Assembly (NCBI GenBank): GCA_033557465.1
Contig: CM066032.1
Location: forward strand, 53,356,955-53,420,954
Direction: 5' to 3'
Length of the DNA stretch: 64,000 bases
Source of the DNA: Ichthyophis bannanicus
Lineage: Eukaryota > Chordata > Amphibia > Gymnophiona > Ichthyophiidae
In this document: piece by piece, positions 1 to 10,960 of the stretch
Layout of the letters: every line of letters begins with the position of its first letter
Numbering within the stretch: the stretch's first letter is position 1
Notes under the pieces: generated by a model
What the model saw: only the letters and a program-made list of their open reading frames with translations
Told to the model about the DNA's origin: nothing
Database searches by the model: none
Made by a program: the position numbers and the translations under genes

Positions 1-59
1 ACAAACATTAAAATAAAGGTAGAACTGCTGTGAAAAGGAAAAAGAACGCCAATAAATGT

Positions 60-1226
60 AGACAGGAAAGAAGAGACAAGATTAGAGGAAAGAGCAGAAA
101 GTGACTGCACTACACCAAGGAGAGGAGAGAAAGGGGCTTAACATCAACGGGGAGCTGGGGACAAGGGGGTGGGGGGAGGTCAAAGGCAGAGCAGAAAAGG
201 TGGGTTTTTAGTCTGGCCTTAAAGGTGTTGGAGGGTTCCAGACGGAGAGCGGAGGGGAATGAGTTCCAGAGCCGGGGACCCAGGAAAAAGAAGGCTGAAG
301 GGCGAGTGGATTCTAGATGGGCCTGGGATGGGGAAGGAAGAGACATACGATTGGAATGAATGGACCTGAGGGACTGATGAGGGGGTGTGGAGGTGAAAAG
401 AGTCAGCGAGATAGAGGGGAGGTACCGGTATGGATTGATTTATGGACGAAGATGAGGAATTTATACTGAACCCTGTAGGGAATTGGGAGCCAGTGCAAGT
501 GTATGAGGAGGGGGGTGATGTGATCTGAACGGGAGGCGTGGATCAGGATACGTGCGGCTGTGTTTTGGACGAGTTGTAGTCTACGAAGTTGGGTTTGGGG
601 AAGGCCGGCTAAGGAGACATTACAATAGTCCAGACAAAACATTACAAGGGACAGGAGCAATATGGTCAGGGAAGGGACAAAAAGAAAAGGGCGGATTGCG
701 CAAAGTTGTCTCAGAGTATGGAAAGAGTGCTGGACTACGGAAAAGATGTGATCTTTGAAGGAGAGGGACGAATCAAGGGTAACAACTAGATAACTGGAAG
801 TAGCGGTATATAAGTGTATACTAAATAAATAAATAAAATAAATAAATAACGTATGGATGTGACAACAGGAATAGGAGAGGAGGAAAGAAGAGGGACAAGA
901 GGGAGAGTTGGGCTGCCGGAGGTAAACCAAATGTCAGAGGTTTTGGAGAGGTTAACATGTAGGACGTTAGAGGATAGCCAAGAGGCCACAGAGGATAAAC
1001 AAGCGTTAAGGGGACTGATATCGTGGGTGGAGGAGTCTGTGTGATGAATGAGGATATCATCTGCATAGTAATAGGCGGAGATACTATGTTGCTGAACCAA
1101 GAGTGTGAGAGGGGTCAAGAAAATGTTGAACAGAAGTGGTGCTAGGACAGAGCCCTGGGGGACACCACAATGAAGGGAGTAGAGGAAGAGGAAGTATGCC
1201 CTGAGAGAACTGAGACGAGGATAAAG
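60..1226 (-). mobile_element. L2-like LINE, 3' fragment of ORF2
   Basis: This is the 3' part of a non-LTR retrotransposon read on the minus strand. It encodes the second half of a reverse transcriptase. Near 1160 there is a GVPQGS motif, near 1060 the catalytic YADD box, near 600-400 an L2/CR1-type thumb region (LDYCN-like and LHWLP motifs), and near 300 the C-terminal LGPRLWNS motif. The reading shifts frame several times, so it is a dead 5'-truncated copy. Around 787-850 the frame is broken by a short inserted LINE 3' tail. The fragment stops where DIRS A1 starts, and I see no matching RT sequence on the far side of A1. Confidence 0.8.
787..850 (+). repeat. Short L2-like 3' tail with ATAAA repeats
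   Basis: The plus strand reads GCGGTATATAAG followed by tandem TAAA units. This is the tail seen at the 3' ends of the L2-like elements near 51.06 kb and 54.3 kb. It interrupts the minus-strand RT sequence just after the conserved IRYLG-type motif, so it looks like a very short, heavily 5'-truncated insertion. Confidence 0.55.
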
Positions 1227-1412
1227 AGTAGTTACTCACCTGTAACAGGTGTTCTCCAGGAGCAGCAGGAATCAGTCCTCACATATGGGTGACGTCGGCG
1301 CCGACGGAGCCCTCGTGTGGAGCATTTCCCCAACTTTCAAAGAAAGCCTTTGGGAATTGCAGCGCGCATGCGCGGTCCCCTTCCCGCCCAAGGGTGCCAT
1401 CTTGCTCAGTCT
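1227..1412. repeat. 3' inverted terminal repeat of DIRS A1
   Basis: It pairs with 6661-6820 in inverse orientation, including CACATATGGGTGACG and a shared block ending in GCTCAGTCT. The first 25 bases are unique to this end and contain the near-palindrome CACCTGTAACAGGTG. A second palindrome, CGTCGGCGCCGACG, lies near 1291. Confidence 0.88.
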
Positions 1413-1504
1413 GACGACATAGCTAAAAGACAGCAAAAAATTAGCAAAAATAAATCATATGACTGCAACTCCAAGGGGAGGAGGGAGGGTTGTGAGGACT
1501 GATG

Positions 1505-1588
1505 CCTGCTGCTCCTGGAGAACACCTGTTACAGGTGAGTAACTACTTTCTCCAGGACCAAGCAGGAAATCAGTCCTCACATATGGGA
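1505..1588. repeat. Internal complementary region of DIRS A1
   Basis: The sequence joins the complement of the left terminus (ending in ACAGGTGAGTAACTACT) directly to the complement of the right terminus (TTCTCCAGGACCAAGCAGG). In DIRS elements such a region is thought to template closure of a circular DNA intermediate. This junction fixes the element ends at about 1227 and 6820. Confidence 0.88.
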
Positions 1589-1725
1589 CTCCCTAGCTTA
1601 AGGTTACCAGAGACCTCAAGCGGAAAAATGAGCTTCCTCTAGCTCGTCAGCACAGAAGGAAGGAATCTTCTCTGAGAACGCCCCCGACCGGTAGCCCAAC
1701 ACCAGGGCCGGAGGGTAGGAGTTGC

Positions 1726-3306
1726 CTAAACCCCAAAGAGATTATGGAGTACTGCCTGTCCGAAAGCACTGTCCCTGCGGGACTCCCTCTCAAGGCAGTA
1801 ATGGGCCGCAAAAGTCTGGCTTGAAGACCAAGTAGCGGCCCGGCAGATGTCTGCCAACGAAACAGAGCAGAGATGAGCCACTGACGCAGCCTTCGCCCTG
1901 ACACGATGAGCCATGATTCGACCCTCCAACAAGAGGCCGGCTGCCCCATAAGCCCAGGCGATACAGTCAGCGACCCATATGGACAACGTACGCTTGGAGA
2001 CAGGGAGCCCCAACATATTGGGGTCAAAAGAAACGAAAAGCTGAACAGCCTTTCAATGCTCCCGCGTACGGTCAAGGTAGAAGGATAACGCCCTCCTACA
2101 GTCCAGGGTATGCAAGACCATCTCAGCCCGGTTGGCATGCGGCCTGGAAAAGAAGGTCGGAAGAACCACCTCCTGATTGAGGTGAAAAGGTGAAACAACT
2201 TTAGGAAGAAACTTAGGGCGAGTCCGTAAGACTACCCTATTCCTGTAGAACCTAGTGTAAGGAGGATCAGACACTAGCGCCTGCAGTTCACTCACTCGCC
2301 TAGCAGAGGTGAGAGCTACCAGAAATAAAGGTTTCCTGGAGAGAAAACGGAGAGGGCAGGTAGCCATAGGTTCAAAAGGCGGACAAGTAAGCCGCTGCAA
2401 CACCACATTCAGATCCCACTCAGGGGCCGGTGGACGCAAAGGAGGCTTCAGCAGGAGGCGGCCTCTGAGGAAACGAACCAAAGGGTGGTTGGAAAGAGGC
2501 CTGCCGTCCACCGGGGAGTGGTGTGCTGAGAGAGCACTAAGGTGAACTCTGACAGAGTTAGACTTAAGGCCCAGATTGGAGAGGTAAAGCAAATATTGCA
2601 ACACTACCGCTACCAAGCACGAGAAGGGATTCTCGCTGTGCTGAGCACACCAGGCGGAGAATCTACGCCACTTAAGAGCGTAGGATCTCCTAGTGGATTG
2701 CCGTCTAGAAGCTAAGACAACATCTTCCACCTCTCGAGGCAGTTGTAGGGGAGCCAGGACTACCCTTTCCGCAGCCAGGCCATCAGATGAAGGGACTGGA
2801 GGTTGGGGTGCAAGAGAGTCCCATGATCCTGAGACAGGAGATTGTGTTGAAACCCCAGAGGAAGAGGGGTGTCCACCGCTAGCTGCAGCAGAAGCGGGAA
2901 CCACGGTTGCCTGGGCCACCTGGGGACAATGAGAATCAACGAAGCCCTGTCCTTGAGGACTTTGAACAGCGTTCTGGACACTAGTGGTGTGGGAGGAAAC
3001 GCATACAGTAGGCCTGTGGACCACGAGATCAGAAACACATCCACTGCTATTCTGAGGGGATGCTGTTGTCTGGAGCAAAATCTCGGAAGTTGCCGGTTCA
3101 GAGGACTGGCGAAAAGATCCATGGAGGGGAGTCCCCACCTGAGAAAGATCTGCTGAACCACCAATGGGTTCAATCTCCATTAGTGTGATTGTAGGATCCT
3201 GCTCAGTCTGTCTGCCAGGTAATTTTCCTGACCTGGGAGGTAGACAGCCTTGAGAAGGATCCCGTGATTGACAGCCCAAGAGCACAGCCGTTGAGCCTCC
3301 TGACAA
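1726..3306 (-). pseudogene. Tyrosine recombinase of DIRS A1, one premature stop
   Basis: This integrase-type enzyme would join a circular DIRS DNA to its target. The open stretch runs from 3306 to 2053; a TGA at about 2053 is followed by the C-terminal part in the same frame, down to 1726. The N-terminal SAM-like core-binding domain begins near 2790 (SYALKWRRFS). The first catalytic Arg lies in SARRVSEL near 2300. The C-terminal part has the HxxR box as HRVR and the nucleophile Tyr in AAHYCL. Relatives have Arg where the stop falls, so a CGA to TGA change is likely. The upstream part overlaps the methyltransferase-like reading frame, as is usual in DIRS. Confidence 0.85.
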
Positions 3307-4954
3307 AGAAGGGAGGAGCCTGTGCCTCCTTGTTTGTTCACATAGAACATGGCAACTTGATTGTCCGTCTGAAGTTTATCTGCTGAGCAGCCTCCCAAGG
3401 GGTCCAGAGACCATGAGTACAGGTCCCTTGGCAATGTGCTCCCCAACCGAGAAGAGAAGCATCGGTTGTGAGCACTTGAGAAGGCGGAGGGGATTGAAAA
3501 ACCACTCCGAGCACCAGATTCGGAAGATGAAGCCACCATTGCAGAGAGGAGACCAGTAGGTCGGATATCTTCACTGAGTCCGCTAGGCTCCCTGTGGCTT
3601 GATGCCATTGAGTGCGAAGGCTCCACTGAGCAGGCCGCATGTGTAGGCGGGCATTGGGGGCGACATGAACCGTGGAAGCCATATGGCCGAGTAGTCTCAG
3701 GAATTGCCTGGCAGAGACCAGGGAATTTCTGCGAAACTAGCTGGCCAGATCCATTAGCCTGTAGGCCCTGTCCAGAGGCAGAAAAGCCTTTGCTTGAAGA
3801 GTGTCGAGCCTGGCCCCTATGAACTCCAAGTTCTGGGACGGGAGCAAAGTGGACTTTGCGAAATTTATGACAAACCCCAAGTGCTGAAGCAGAGCCACAG
3901 TGCGAAGGGTGGCCAGGTTGGCCTCCTGGGAAGATTGGCCCCTTATGAGCAAGTCGTCCAGGTACGGAAACACAAAAAGACCCTGAAGCCTCAGGTAGGC
4001 CGCCACCACTGCCAGGCACTTGGTGAACACCCTGGGAGCGGAGGACAGGCCAAAGGGCAGTACTCTGTACTGATAGTGGTTTCCTCCCACAACAAACCTG
4101 AGATATTGTCTGTGGTCTGGATGAATAAGGATGTGAGTATACGCATCCTTTAGATTTAAGGAGCATAGCCAATCTCCCTGCTGGAGGTCGGGAAGCAGGA
4201 TTCCAAGGGTAAGCATCTTGAACTTTTCCCTCTCCAGGAACTTGTTGAGGTTGCGCAAGTCTAGGATAGGTCTGAGGCCTCCTGTTCTTTTTGGTACCAG
4301 AAAGTACCTGGAATAAAAGCCGTGACCTCTCAGGTGGTGGGGCAGCGGTTCCACAGCCTGATCCTGTAGCAGACGTGCCAACTCCTGAAGGAGTAGGTCC
4401 CTGTGCAGAGGGGGTCTTGGAGGCTCCCCTGGAAAGTAGGAGAGAGGTACCTGGTGAAAATGGAGAAGATAGCCCTTTTGGACTATGTGAAAAACCCAGG
4501 CATCTGATGTGACGGCTGACCACCTGTGGGCAAAGTGGGCCAGCCGGCTTCCTGTGCTGAGAGAAGCCAGCTGAGGAGAAGAGGCTATGCAGTTTGAGTC
4601 AAAACCCCCCACCCTGCTGAGCAGGGGCTGGTGTTGGTGGCTTGTGGGCCTTCTGCCTACGGGGCCCCTGACCCTGCCCCTTGGCCTGCTGACCCTGCTG
4701 GGGAGCTGTAGAGGCCTGATAATGAGGATATTGTTTATAGGCAGATGTCTTTTTTCCCGAGCCCTTCTTCTGAGAAGGGGCAGAGGTTTTCCTGGAAAGC
4801 CTAGTCCTGGTCGGAGTCTCGGTCTCGCGTTCTGCAGCCTTTTCAGCCATGGGCGTGCCAAAAAGGTTTTCACCTCGGCAGGGGACATCGACCAACTTGT
4901 CCTGGACCCATGGCTCGAGGTCGGATGACTGTAGCCAAGCATGTCGGCAGGCAC
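2760..4954 (-). pseudogene. RT-RNase H-methyltransferase-like polyprotein of DIRS A1
   Basis: The reverse transcriptase core lies at about 4300-3737. It has VPKRTGGLRPILDL, LNLKDAYTHI and the catalytic YLDD box. A TAG at 3737-3739 ends the frame. RNase H resumes in the same frame with TTDASLLGWG near 3460, but compared with A6 a block of about 70 bases that should hold the second acidic residue (LELRA in relatives) is missing. The rest of RNase H (TDNQVAMFYVNKQGG...ADRLSR) is in another frame. The last segment, 3173-2760, is the DAM-like domain with WGLPSMDLFAS and LLYAFPP. It is a dead copy with at least one stop, one deletion and frameshifts. Confidence 0.85.
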
Positions 4955-6413
4955 CGATGCCGGCCCCGGCTACTCAGGCCAAAGCCTCGAAGCCATCGTA
5001 GGCTGCTCGAGAGATAAACTTCGAGCACTCAAATACCAGTGGACAAGGCCTGGAACCTCTGCAAAGGTTCCTCGGAGAGACCAACAGAGAACCCGGCAAT
5101 CTCCTTTGCCAGGTCTCGAAGGTACATGCCCATGTAGAGCTGGTATGTCTGGACACAGCAAGCAAGCATAGAGCCCTGGAAGCACTTCTTACCGAGGGCA
5201 TCCAGGTTCCGGGCCTCCCGGCCGGGAGGCACCAAGGAGTGCATCTTCTGACTTTTCAGTCGATGCATGGCCGATTCCACAACCATGGAGTGGTGCGGTA
5301 ATTGTGCCTTTTGGAACCCAGGGCTCTTGCGGACTCGATGGAATCGACCCGCTTGCTTAACACCGGCGTCGAGGCCGGGGTCTCCCACATGCGGAAGAGC
5401 AGCCGCTCCAGCATCAGAGGAACCGGAACAGTAAAGGCCTCCTTCGGGGGAGAGTCATACTGGAGGGCCTCGAGCTCTTCAGCTCGAGGCTCCTCCTCGG
5501 GATCCGCGGGGAAGGCCAAGGCCTTGGCCATATCCCGCACGGTCCGAGAACCGGGTATCCTCCGGTGGGGATAGACTCCGAGGTTCGGACTCGGGCGAGT
5601 CCGATGGGACACACCGAGTCCGATAGGTGTCGGGTGACTCTTCGTCCTCCATCTCCCAGCCCAACTCCTCGGAGGAGGAATCGAGCGGCTCCGGTCGGGC
5701 AGGCACCGATGCCCTCTGCCCCAACGCCGAGGGTATCGGTGTCGACGACCTCGGCCCCGAACGGACTCGAGGATCGGCTCGGCCGTCGATGTCCCAGTGG
5801 TCGGGGCAGATGCACCAGTGAGACCGGCGATCAATGCCCGCTGCTGTTCCATGAAGGCAGCAAAGCTGCTCTCCAAGGCCGTCAACCTGAGTCCGAGCTC
5901 AGGAGACCCAGCAGCCCCCGACTCGGGCCCCGACGGCGTCAGGCCCGATGTCGGCTCCCTCGGAGGAGAGTCAACGAGGACAACAGCACTTACGTGTCCA
6001 GGAGACTCCATCTCGACACGAGGATGCTTGGCAGGCCTCTCCGACTCCGAAGACCCGGGACAGCTATCGGGGCTATGCGACCTGGCCCTCAAGGAACCAG
6101 GAGCGTCCACCGACGCCACCCTCGCGGGTTTCTTCTTCCCGCGAAGGAGACCCCCGCTCAGAGGAACCCCCGACGCTGCTCAGGGCCGGAGTCCCGAGAT
6201 GTCGAGGCCTCTGACGAGGTCCGGGCCCGGCCGGATGCGGAGTCAGAAAAAATTCAATCCTTCTGGTGCTGCCGACTAGGACATTTTGCCACACGGACCA
6301 CAGATCATCGGGTCATGATCGGGTCCGAGGCAACGGAGGCAGCAGTCGTGTGTGTCGGTAAGAGACATAAGTTTCTTACACCGATCACATTTCTTAAACC
6401 CGCTGGTAGCCAT
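4599..6413 (-). pseudogene. Gag-like protein of DIRS A1
   Basis: The first codon at 6413 opens an N-terminal Cys/His cluster: KKCDRCKK, then DTHDCCLRCLG, then CGPC. This arrangement could bind zinc. It is followed by an acidic, Pro/Ser-rich stretch. Near 5390-5030 is a conserved helical core (GFQKAQLPHHSMVVESA, LYMGMYLRDLAKEI), and a basic Gln/Lys-rich tail ends at 4599. The parts fall in three frames, so the gene is broken. The N-terminal cluster is shared with C4 and partly with A6. I infer a structural, nucleic-acid-binding role from position. Confidence 0.75.
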
Positions 6414-6660
6414 CGGGGGAAAAAGGGCCCCTGCTAGATCAGAAGACCGGGCTGCCAGGGAAAAAAGAAAAAAGGCGCGAACGCCAGTCACAAAGGACAA
6501 AAAACGAAAAAGAAAGAAAAGGACTCGATACCGGCGTATCGGTCAGAGCGGGAAAAGGATCTGGCGTCGAACCGGAGAAAAAAAAAGAGAAAAATAGAGA
6601 AAATCAACTTTTTCCTCGGGGAAAAACAAACTACGTCCGTCGGGCTCCGCGGAAAAAAGA

Positions 6661-6820
6661 AGACTGAGCAAGATGGCACCCTTGGGTGGGAAGGGGACTG
6701 CGTGTGTGCGCTGCAATTCCCAAAGGCTTTCTTTAAAAGCTGGGGAAATGCTCCGCACGAGGGCTCCGTCAGCAACGTCACCCATATGTGAGGACTGACT
6801 TCCTGCTTGATCCTGGAGAA
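6661..6820. repeat. 5' inverted terminal repeat of DIRS A1
   Basis: It is the inverse match of 1251-1412, ending in TTCCTGCTTGATCCTGGAGAA. The central palindrome seen in the left copy is decayed here (GTCAGCAACGTC). Confidence 0.88.
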
Positions 6821-8916
6821 TAGCTGAACAGATGTACTGTCTACCAAAAGGGAAGGGAAGGAGAATGATGGAGAGTGCAATAGACTCCCTGGCTTCAACA
6901 GACAGTTTTGATCTTACTGTTTCTTGGTATCCTCATGCGATAATATAGAAGCATGAAAGCCTAGTTAGTCCACTATAATGGTAGTTATTTAATGACAATA
7001 ATATAGCAAATAGAGCAATGTTGGTCATGTCTCTGTGCTCCGAGTCTTATAAATCTGCGCCGTTTAAAAATTACTTCAAATTTAGATATTTCCTTTTTTG
7101 GGCAAAAGCCTACCCAACACGGAAGAAGGGTCCCCCCCCCCCCCAGCTTAGGTCTAGGACAGTGGCCAAAGGCATCTTTAAGATTCTCATGTAAGTCCTT
7201 TGCTCGGTTTATAAGAGAACAATTATAAATTGTAAATCCAATGCAGCTTGAATCATTTCTTAATTATAAAGAATCCATTTAGAAGTGTTTCAGGTATACT
7301 TTTATCCTTAAAACGGGTTTGGGGGTTAAGTAAATGCTGCAGCGATAATGCTATAGATGACAATAGATATTTCCTTTATTTTTCATTTCTGTAACGTCCC
7401 CCCCCCCCCTCCCTTCATTTGTGAACTAAAGCAAACTTGTCCGATTTTCACTATTTCTGTAAAAATGTGCTATTTTCATTTATTCTTACTTTGGAATAGC
7501 ATTGTGAAAATAGTAAAAAGAATTGCTAGCAATAAGGCAATAATAAGCACATGCCCCATACAGGGAGGAAGTGTGTGAACAGTGTATACTTCTGGAACAA
7601 TTAACAGTAAACAAGATAAATACAACACATATTAAGAACACTGCAATTCATGAGCAAGTCTAGAAAACAAATCTATGAAAAATCACTCTTTTACAATCCA
7701 CAGCAAGCAAAGCACCCTCGCAAAAAACACGCTCAAGGGCCACTCAAGAACATCTCTTTGATAGTAACTATATATGCAGTGGAGCATTATTGCTCCTAAC
7801 AGGGATCAGGCCAGATCCTGAAGAGTAGCACTGTCTCATCAAATATTGAGCAGAGAATGACAGGGCAGAATCTGAAGATAATGGCATTGCACCACATGTG
7901 CAAGATGGCAGAACAGACAAGAGTCTGCACAGACCTTATGGCAGATATGAACGAGGTGTTTGAAGCACAAGACTGCAAAGCCTCTCCTTTTCCAAAGAAT
8001 GTGCAGATTGCACTGTTGCAAATCCTTGCTCAGAACAGTTAACCACAGGTGATGAATGTGCAACCTGGGAACCTCCAAGGAGTAAAACTAGAACCACATC
8101 CATGTCCAGTTCTTCAGCATCAGGACCTCTTGAACCACTGCACAGTAAGGAGGTGCCAAGGCTGAGGTCATATGATGATCACAAGATGAGCAGATATCCC
8201 TGACTATCCTCAACAAATTCCCCAAATCTTGCAAAATAGCAAAACCCACCCACCCCCAAACACTTCTATTGCAAACACTTGCTGTGGGAAATGGTACTAC
8301 AGCTGTGGAGAGTAATTTGGAACCGCAGGGATGACACTGGCAGAAGTTATATTATTTAAAATTCCCAAACTGGGTAGGGGGCAGCTAACAGAACAAGAAT
8401 CCAAAATGTTGGCAGATGGGCTCCACCCGATGTTCACACTCCAGAGACTATGCAAAAACTAACAAGGACAATTGCAGAACTCCAATGATAAACCAATCAA
8501 AACTCAAACCTCTACTGAACAGAATAAAGAGGGCCTGAAGGGGCAGGCACGAAGGATCCAGCAAGCTGAAGAGCAAAGCTTGAGGCAGGAAGATAAAGTA
8601 GATATAGAAGAACTATACCTGCAGATTTTGGAGCAACAAAACAAAAATACTTTTAGACAGAATCAAAGACCAAGAGAATCATGGTAGGAGAAGCTATATA
8701 GGTCTAGTAGGACTTCTTGAATCGATCCAGAAGAAAGACTTGAGAGTGGTGTTGGAAATCTGGCTGCCCTGCATTAGGCATAGGAGTGGAGGAAGACCCA
8801 GTGAGGTTGGAAAAAGCACAATGATTAGCAACACGTAGAGAGGAATGGAAGCAGCTGAAGACTGTTACAGCCCGGTTGCTGAACTTTGTAATCAAAGAGA
8901 AGCTATTTGCTAAATA
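6821..8916. other. Unassigned interval, AT-rich with poly-C runs
   Basis: I recognise no gene or named repeat in these two kilobases. There are two long C runs near 7131-7144 and 7399-7410. Short open stretches such as 7857-8042 (+) and 8472-8687 (+, Gln/Glu-rich) have no recognisable domain and no supporting context. They may be old transposon remains, but I cannot place them. Confidence 0.5.
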
Positions 8917-9140
8917 TATTTATTTATTTATTTATTTACATTCCTCTTATATACCGCACTATTCGGCATCAGCGTGGTTTACATGGAACAAAATGCTCAG
9001 TACAAATAACATGTATGAGTTTACAGATAACAGGGAACAAAAACTTAGATAACAGGGGTAACTATTTACAAAACTTACTACATGGAGAAAACACAACTAC
9101 ATGGAGAAAACACATATATAGGGCAAAACACTAAAACTTC
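8917..9140 (-). repeat. L2-like LINE 3' UTR fragment
   Basis: It begins with TTTATTTATTTATTTA followed by ATATACCGCACTATTCGGCATCAG, the complement of the L2-like 3' tail found near 54.26 kb on plus. There is no coding sequence, so this is a short 5'-truncated copy. Confidence 0.65.
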
Positions 9141-9250
9141 TCCATTATCAAAATTTCTCGGTGCACGTTATGGTTGAGTGCGAGGTGTTGGATCTTTACT
9201 GCACAAAACATATCCTAAAAGCCTCTGCTTTACATTGCAGTATCCAGCAA

Positions 9251-9408
9251 AAATGGAAATTACACTAACCTGGTAATTGTAGTTCCTGTAGGATCCAGTT
9301 TAGTCCTCCACAATCGGGTAGTGCACCTTCTACTGCAGCCTGGAGACTGGACCAATCAAATCTTCTGTAGTACATATCCAGCAGGAGCTCCCAGAAGCCC
9401 CCCAGTGT
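9251..9408. repeat. 3' inverted terminal repeat of DIRS B
   Basis: Bases 9285-9408 match 15050-15176 in inverse orientation (CAGTTTAGTCCTCCACAATC, then GCAGCCTGGAGACTGGACC). The first 34 bases are unique to this end and include an inverted motif ATTAC-N9-GTAAT around ACCTG. Confidence 0.88.
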
Positions 9409-9740
9409 ACTAGTAACAAAGCATACTTAACGAAGCAACACATTAAATAATCATTAAATTATCATTACATTATCAGTAAACCCTTTTCTTCCCCCCTGTA
9501 ATAACCAACTCCCTCCCCAAACGAGGAAGTCAGAACACCGGCTGGCGCCGAAACCGACGCCTTCCAATTAACACAGAGCTCCCCTTCACAGAAATCTAGG
9601 GAGCTGACTGAACTCCAAGAAAGGGAAGAGCCATAGCGAAAAGCACGACTGTCAACAGAACACGAACGGGACGAAGAACCGTCCTACAGTCAACCGCTCG
9701 GAACAGCGCGCCGCAAGACTACACAGAGAGTTGGGAGGGA

Positions 9741-9838
9741 AGGAGGACTAAACTGGATCCTACAGGAACTACAATTACCAGGTTAGTGTAATTTCCATTT
9801 CCTGTGCGGATATCCAGTTTAGTCCTCCACAATCGGGA
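9741..9838. repeat. Internal complementary region of DIRS B
   Basis: It contains the complement of the left end (GGATCCTACAGGAACTACAA, then TACCAGGTTAGTGTAATTTC) fused to the complement of the right end (CCTGTGCGGATATCCAG). It lies between the recombinase and the 3' repeat, as in the other copies. Confidence 0.88.
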
Positions 9839-9851
9839 TGTAACAGAGCAG

Positions 9852-10960
9852 TTAAGACTGGGCGGGACCTTGCCAGCCGGCGCGCAGAACCGCCGATCCA
9901 AAACAGGAATCCCGAGCCGCTAATACATCCAGGCGATAGTGCCTGCTGAAAGCGTGCAGAGACGACCAAGTGGCCGCCCTACAGATATCCGCTGGCGGAA
10001 CCAGGCAATGCTCCGCCCAAGAGGTCGCCTGAGCTCGAGTAGAATGAGCTCGAAGCCCCTCCGGAACTGGCCGCTGCTGCAACAGATACGCAGATGCGAT
10101 CGCTTCCTTGAGCCATCTAGCAATGGAGGCCTTAGCCGCCGCCTCCCCTTTTCTTGCACCCCCAAAGAGCACAAAAAGCCGATCGGTCTTACGAAAGGAC
10201 TCCGTAGACTGCAAATACCGACGCAGCGTGCGACCCACATCGAGCCGGTGAAGACCCTTGTCCACCGACTCGACCGAGTTCGCCGAAAGGACCGGCAGAA
10301 ACACTGCCTGATTCAAGTGAAAGGGAGACACCACCTTTGGAAGAAAAGAAGCCACCGGCCGGATCACAATCCGGTCCGCGGAAAACGACAAGAAAGGCTC
10401 TCGGCAGGACAAGGCCTGAAGATCCGAAATGCGCCGAGCCGAGCAAATGGCTACAATAAAGACCGTCTTCAAAGTGAGATCCTTCAGGGACGCCCTCCGC
10501 AAGGGCTCAAAAGGTTCCCGCACCAGAGCCCGCAGGACTAAATTCAAATCCCACGGGGGAATCGGTGCTCTGCGGGAAGGCCGCAAATGAAAAACAGCGG
10601 TCAAGGAACGCCGCACATCCGCATGAGCGCTGAGAATGCGGCCTAAAACCTTGCCTCTATAGCAGGAGATCGCTGCCAACTGAACCTTCAGGGAACTGGC
10701 CGCGAGGCCTTTCTCGAACCCATCCTGAAGGAAGCTTAACACGACGGGCACAGAGACCGTCGCCGCCCGGACTCCCCGCCGGGAGCACCAGTCCTCAAAA
10801 ATCCTCTAGATTCGAACATAAGTAAGAGAAGTGGATGACTTTCTTGCCCGCAGTAGGGTGGAAATCACCGCGGGCGAATAACCCTTCTTTTTCAGCCGAG
10901 CCCTCTCAATGGCCAAACCGTAAGCGAGAATCGAGCCACCTGGGGCATCCGCAGGGGGCC
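9852..10960 (-). pseudogene. Tyrosine recombinase of DIRS B, one internal stop
   Basis: The open part 10751-9852 covers most of the core-binding domain and the whole catalytic domain. The first Arg is in CSARRISDLQAL, the HxxR box reads HSTR, and the Tyr is in SRHYRLDV, so all three visible catalytic positions are kept. The frame continues upstream to about 10960 (RARKSSTSLTYV) but is cut by a TAG at 10806-10808, where relatives have a sense codon. The short open form would begin at a GTG, so it is unlikely to be a true start. The enzyme would integrate circular DIRS DNA. Confidence 0.82.

Larger units (their letters stand above)
1227..6820 (-). mobile_element. DIRS retrotransposon, family A, copy A1
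   Basis: This is a complete-length DIRS-type element of about 5.6 kb with its coding strand on minus. It is bounded by inverted repeats at 1251-1412 and 6661-6820 and has an internal complementary region at 1505-1588. In coding order it holds gag, RT-RNase H-methyltransferase and tyrosine recombinase. No target-site duplication is visible, as expected for DIRS. The outer left end has an extra 25 bases (AGTAGTTACTCACCTG...) that the right end lacks; the ICR carries their complement. All ORFs are broken, so it is not autonomous. Copy A6 at 54.87 kb is its closest relative here. Confidence 0.92.

Noticed and set aside
1227..1600. Terminal repeat plus ICR as a tandem LTR or a CRISPR-like repeat
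   Set aside because: The copies are inverted, not direct, and there are only three per element; this fits DIRS structure.
3794..4153. Plus-strand open frames over the DIRS elements (for example 3794-4153, 5565-6437, 9939-10541, 13352-13933)
   Set aside because: They lie opposite clear RT, gag or recombinase sequence on minus and show no domain of their own. GC-rich coding strands often leave such antisense frames.
8472..8687. Gln/Glu-rich 71-codon frame as a possible host exon
   Set aside because: No splice signals or domain that I can defend, and composition alone is weak evidence.
6821..8916. Possible further relict DIRS in 7.8-8.8 kb
   Set aside because: Some phrases resemble DIRS gag or recombinase sequence, but I could not find ordered motifs, so I do not claim it.
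8917..8940. TTTATTTA tandem runs as promoters or AU-rich regulatory elements
   Set aside because: They recur at the 3' ends of L2-like LINEs and are their tails.
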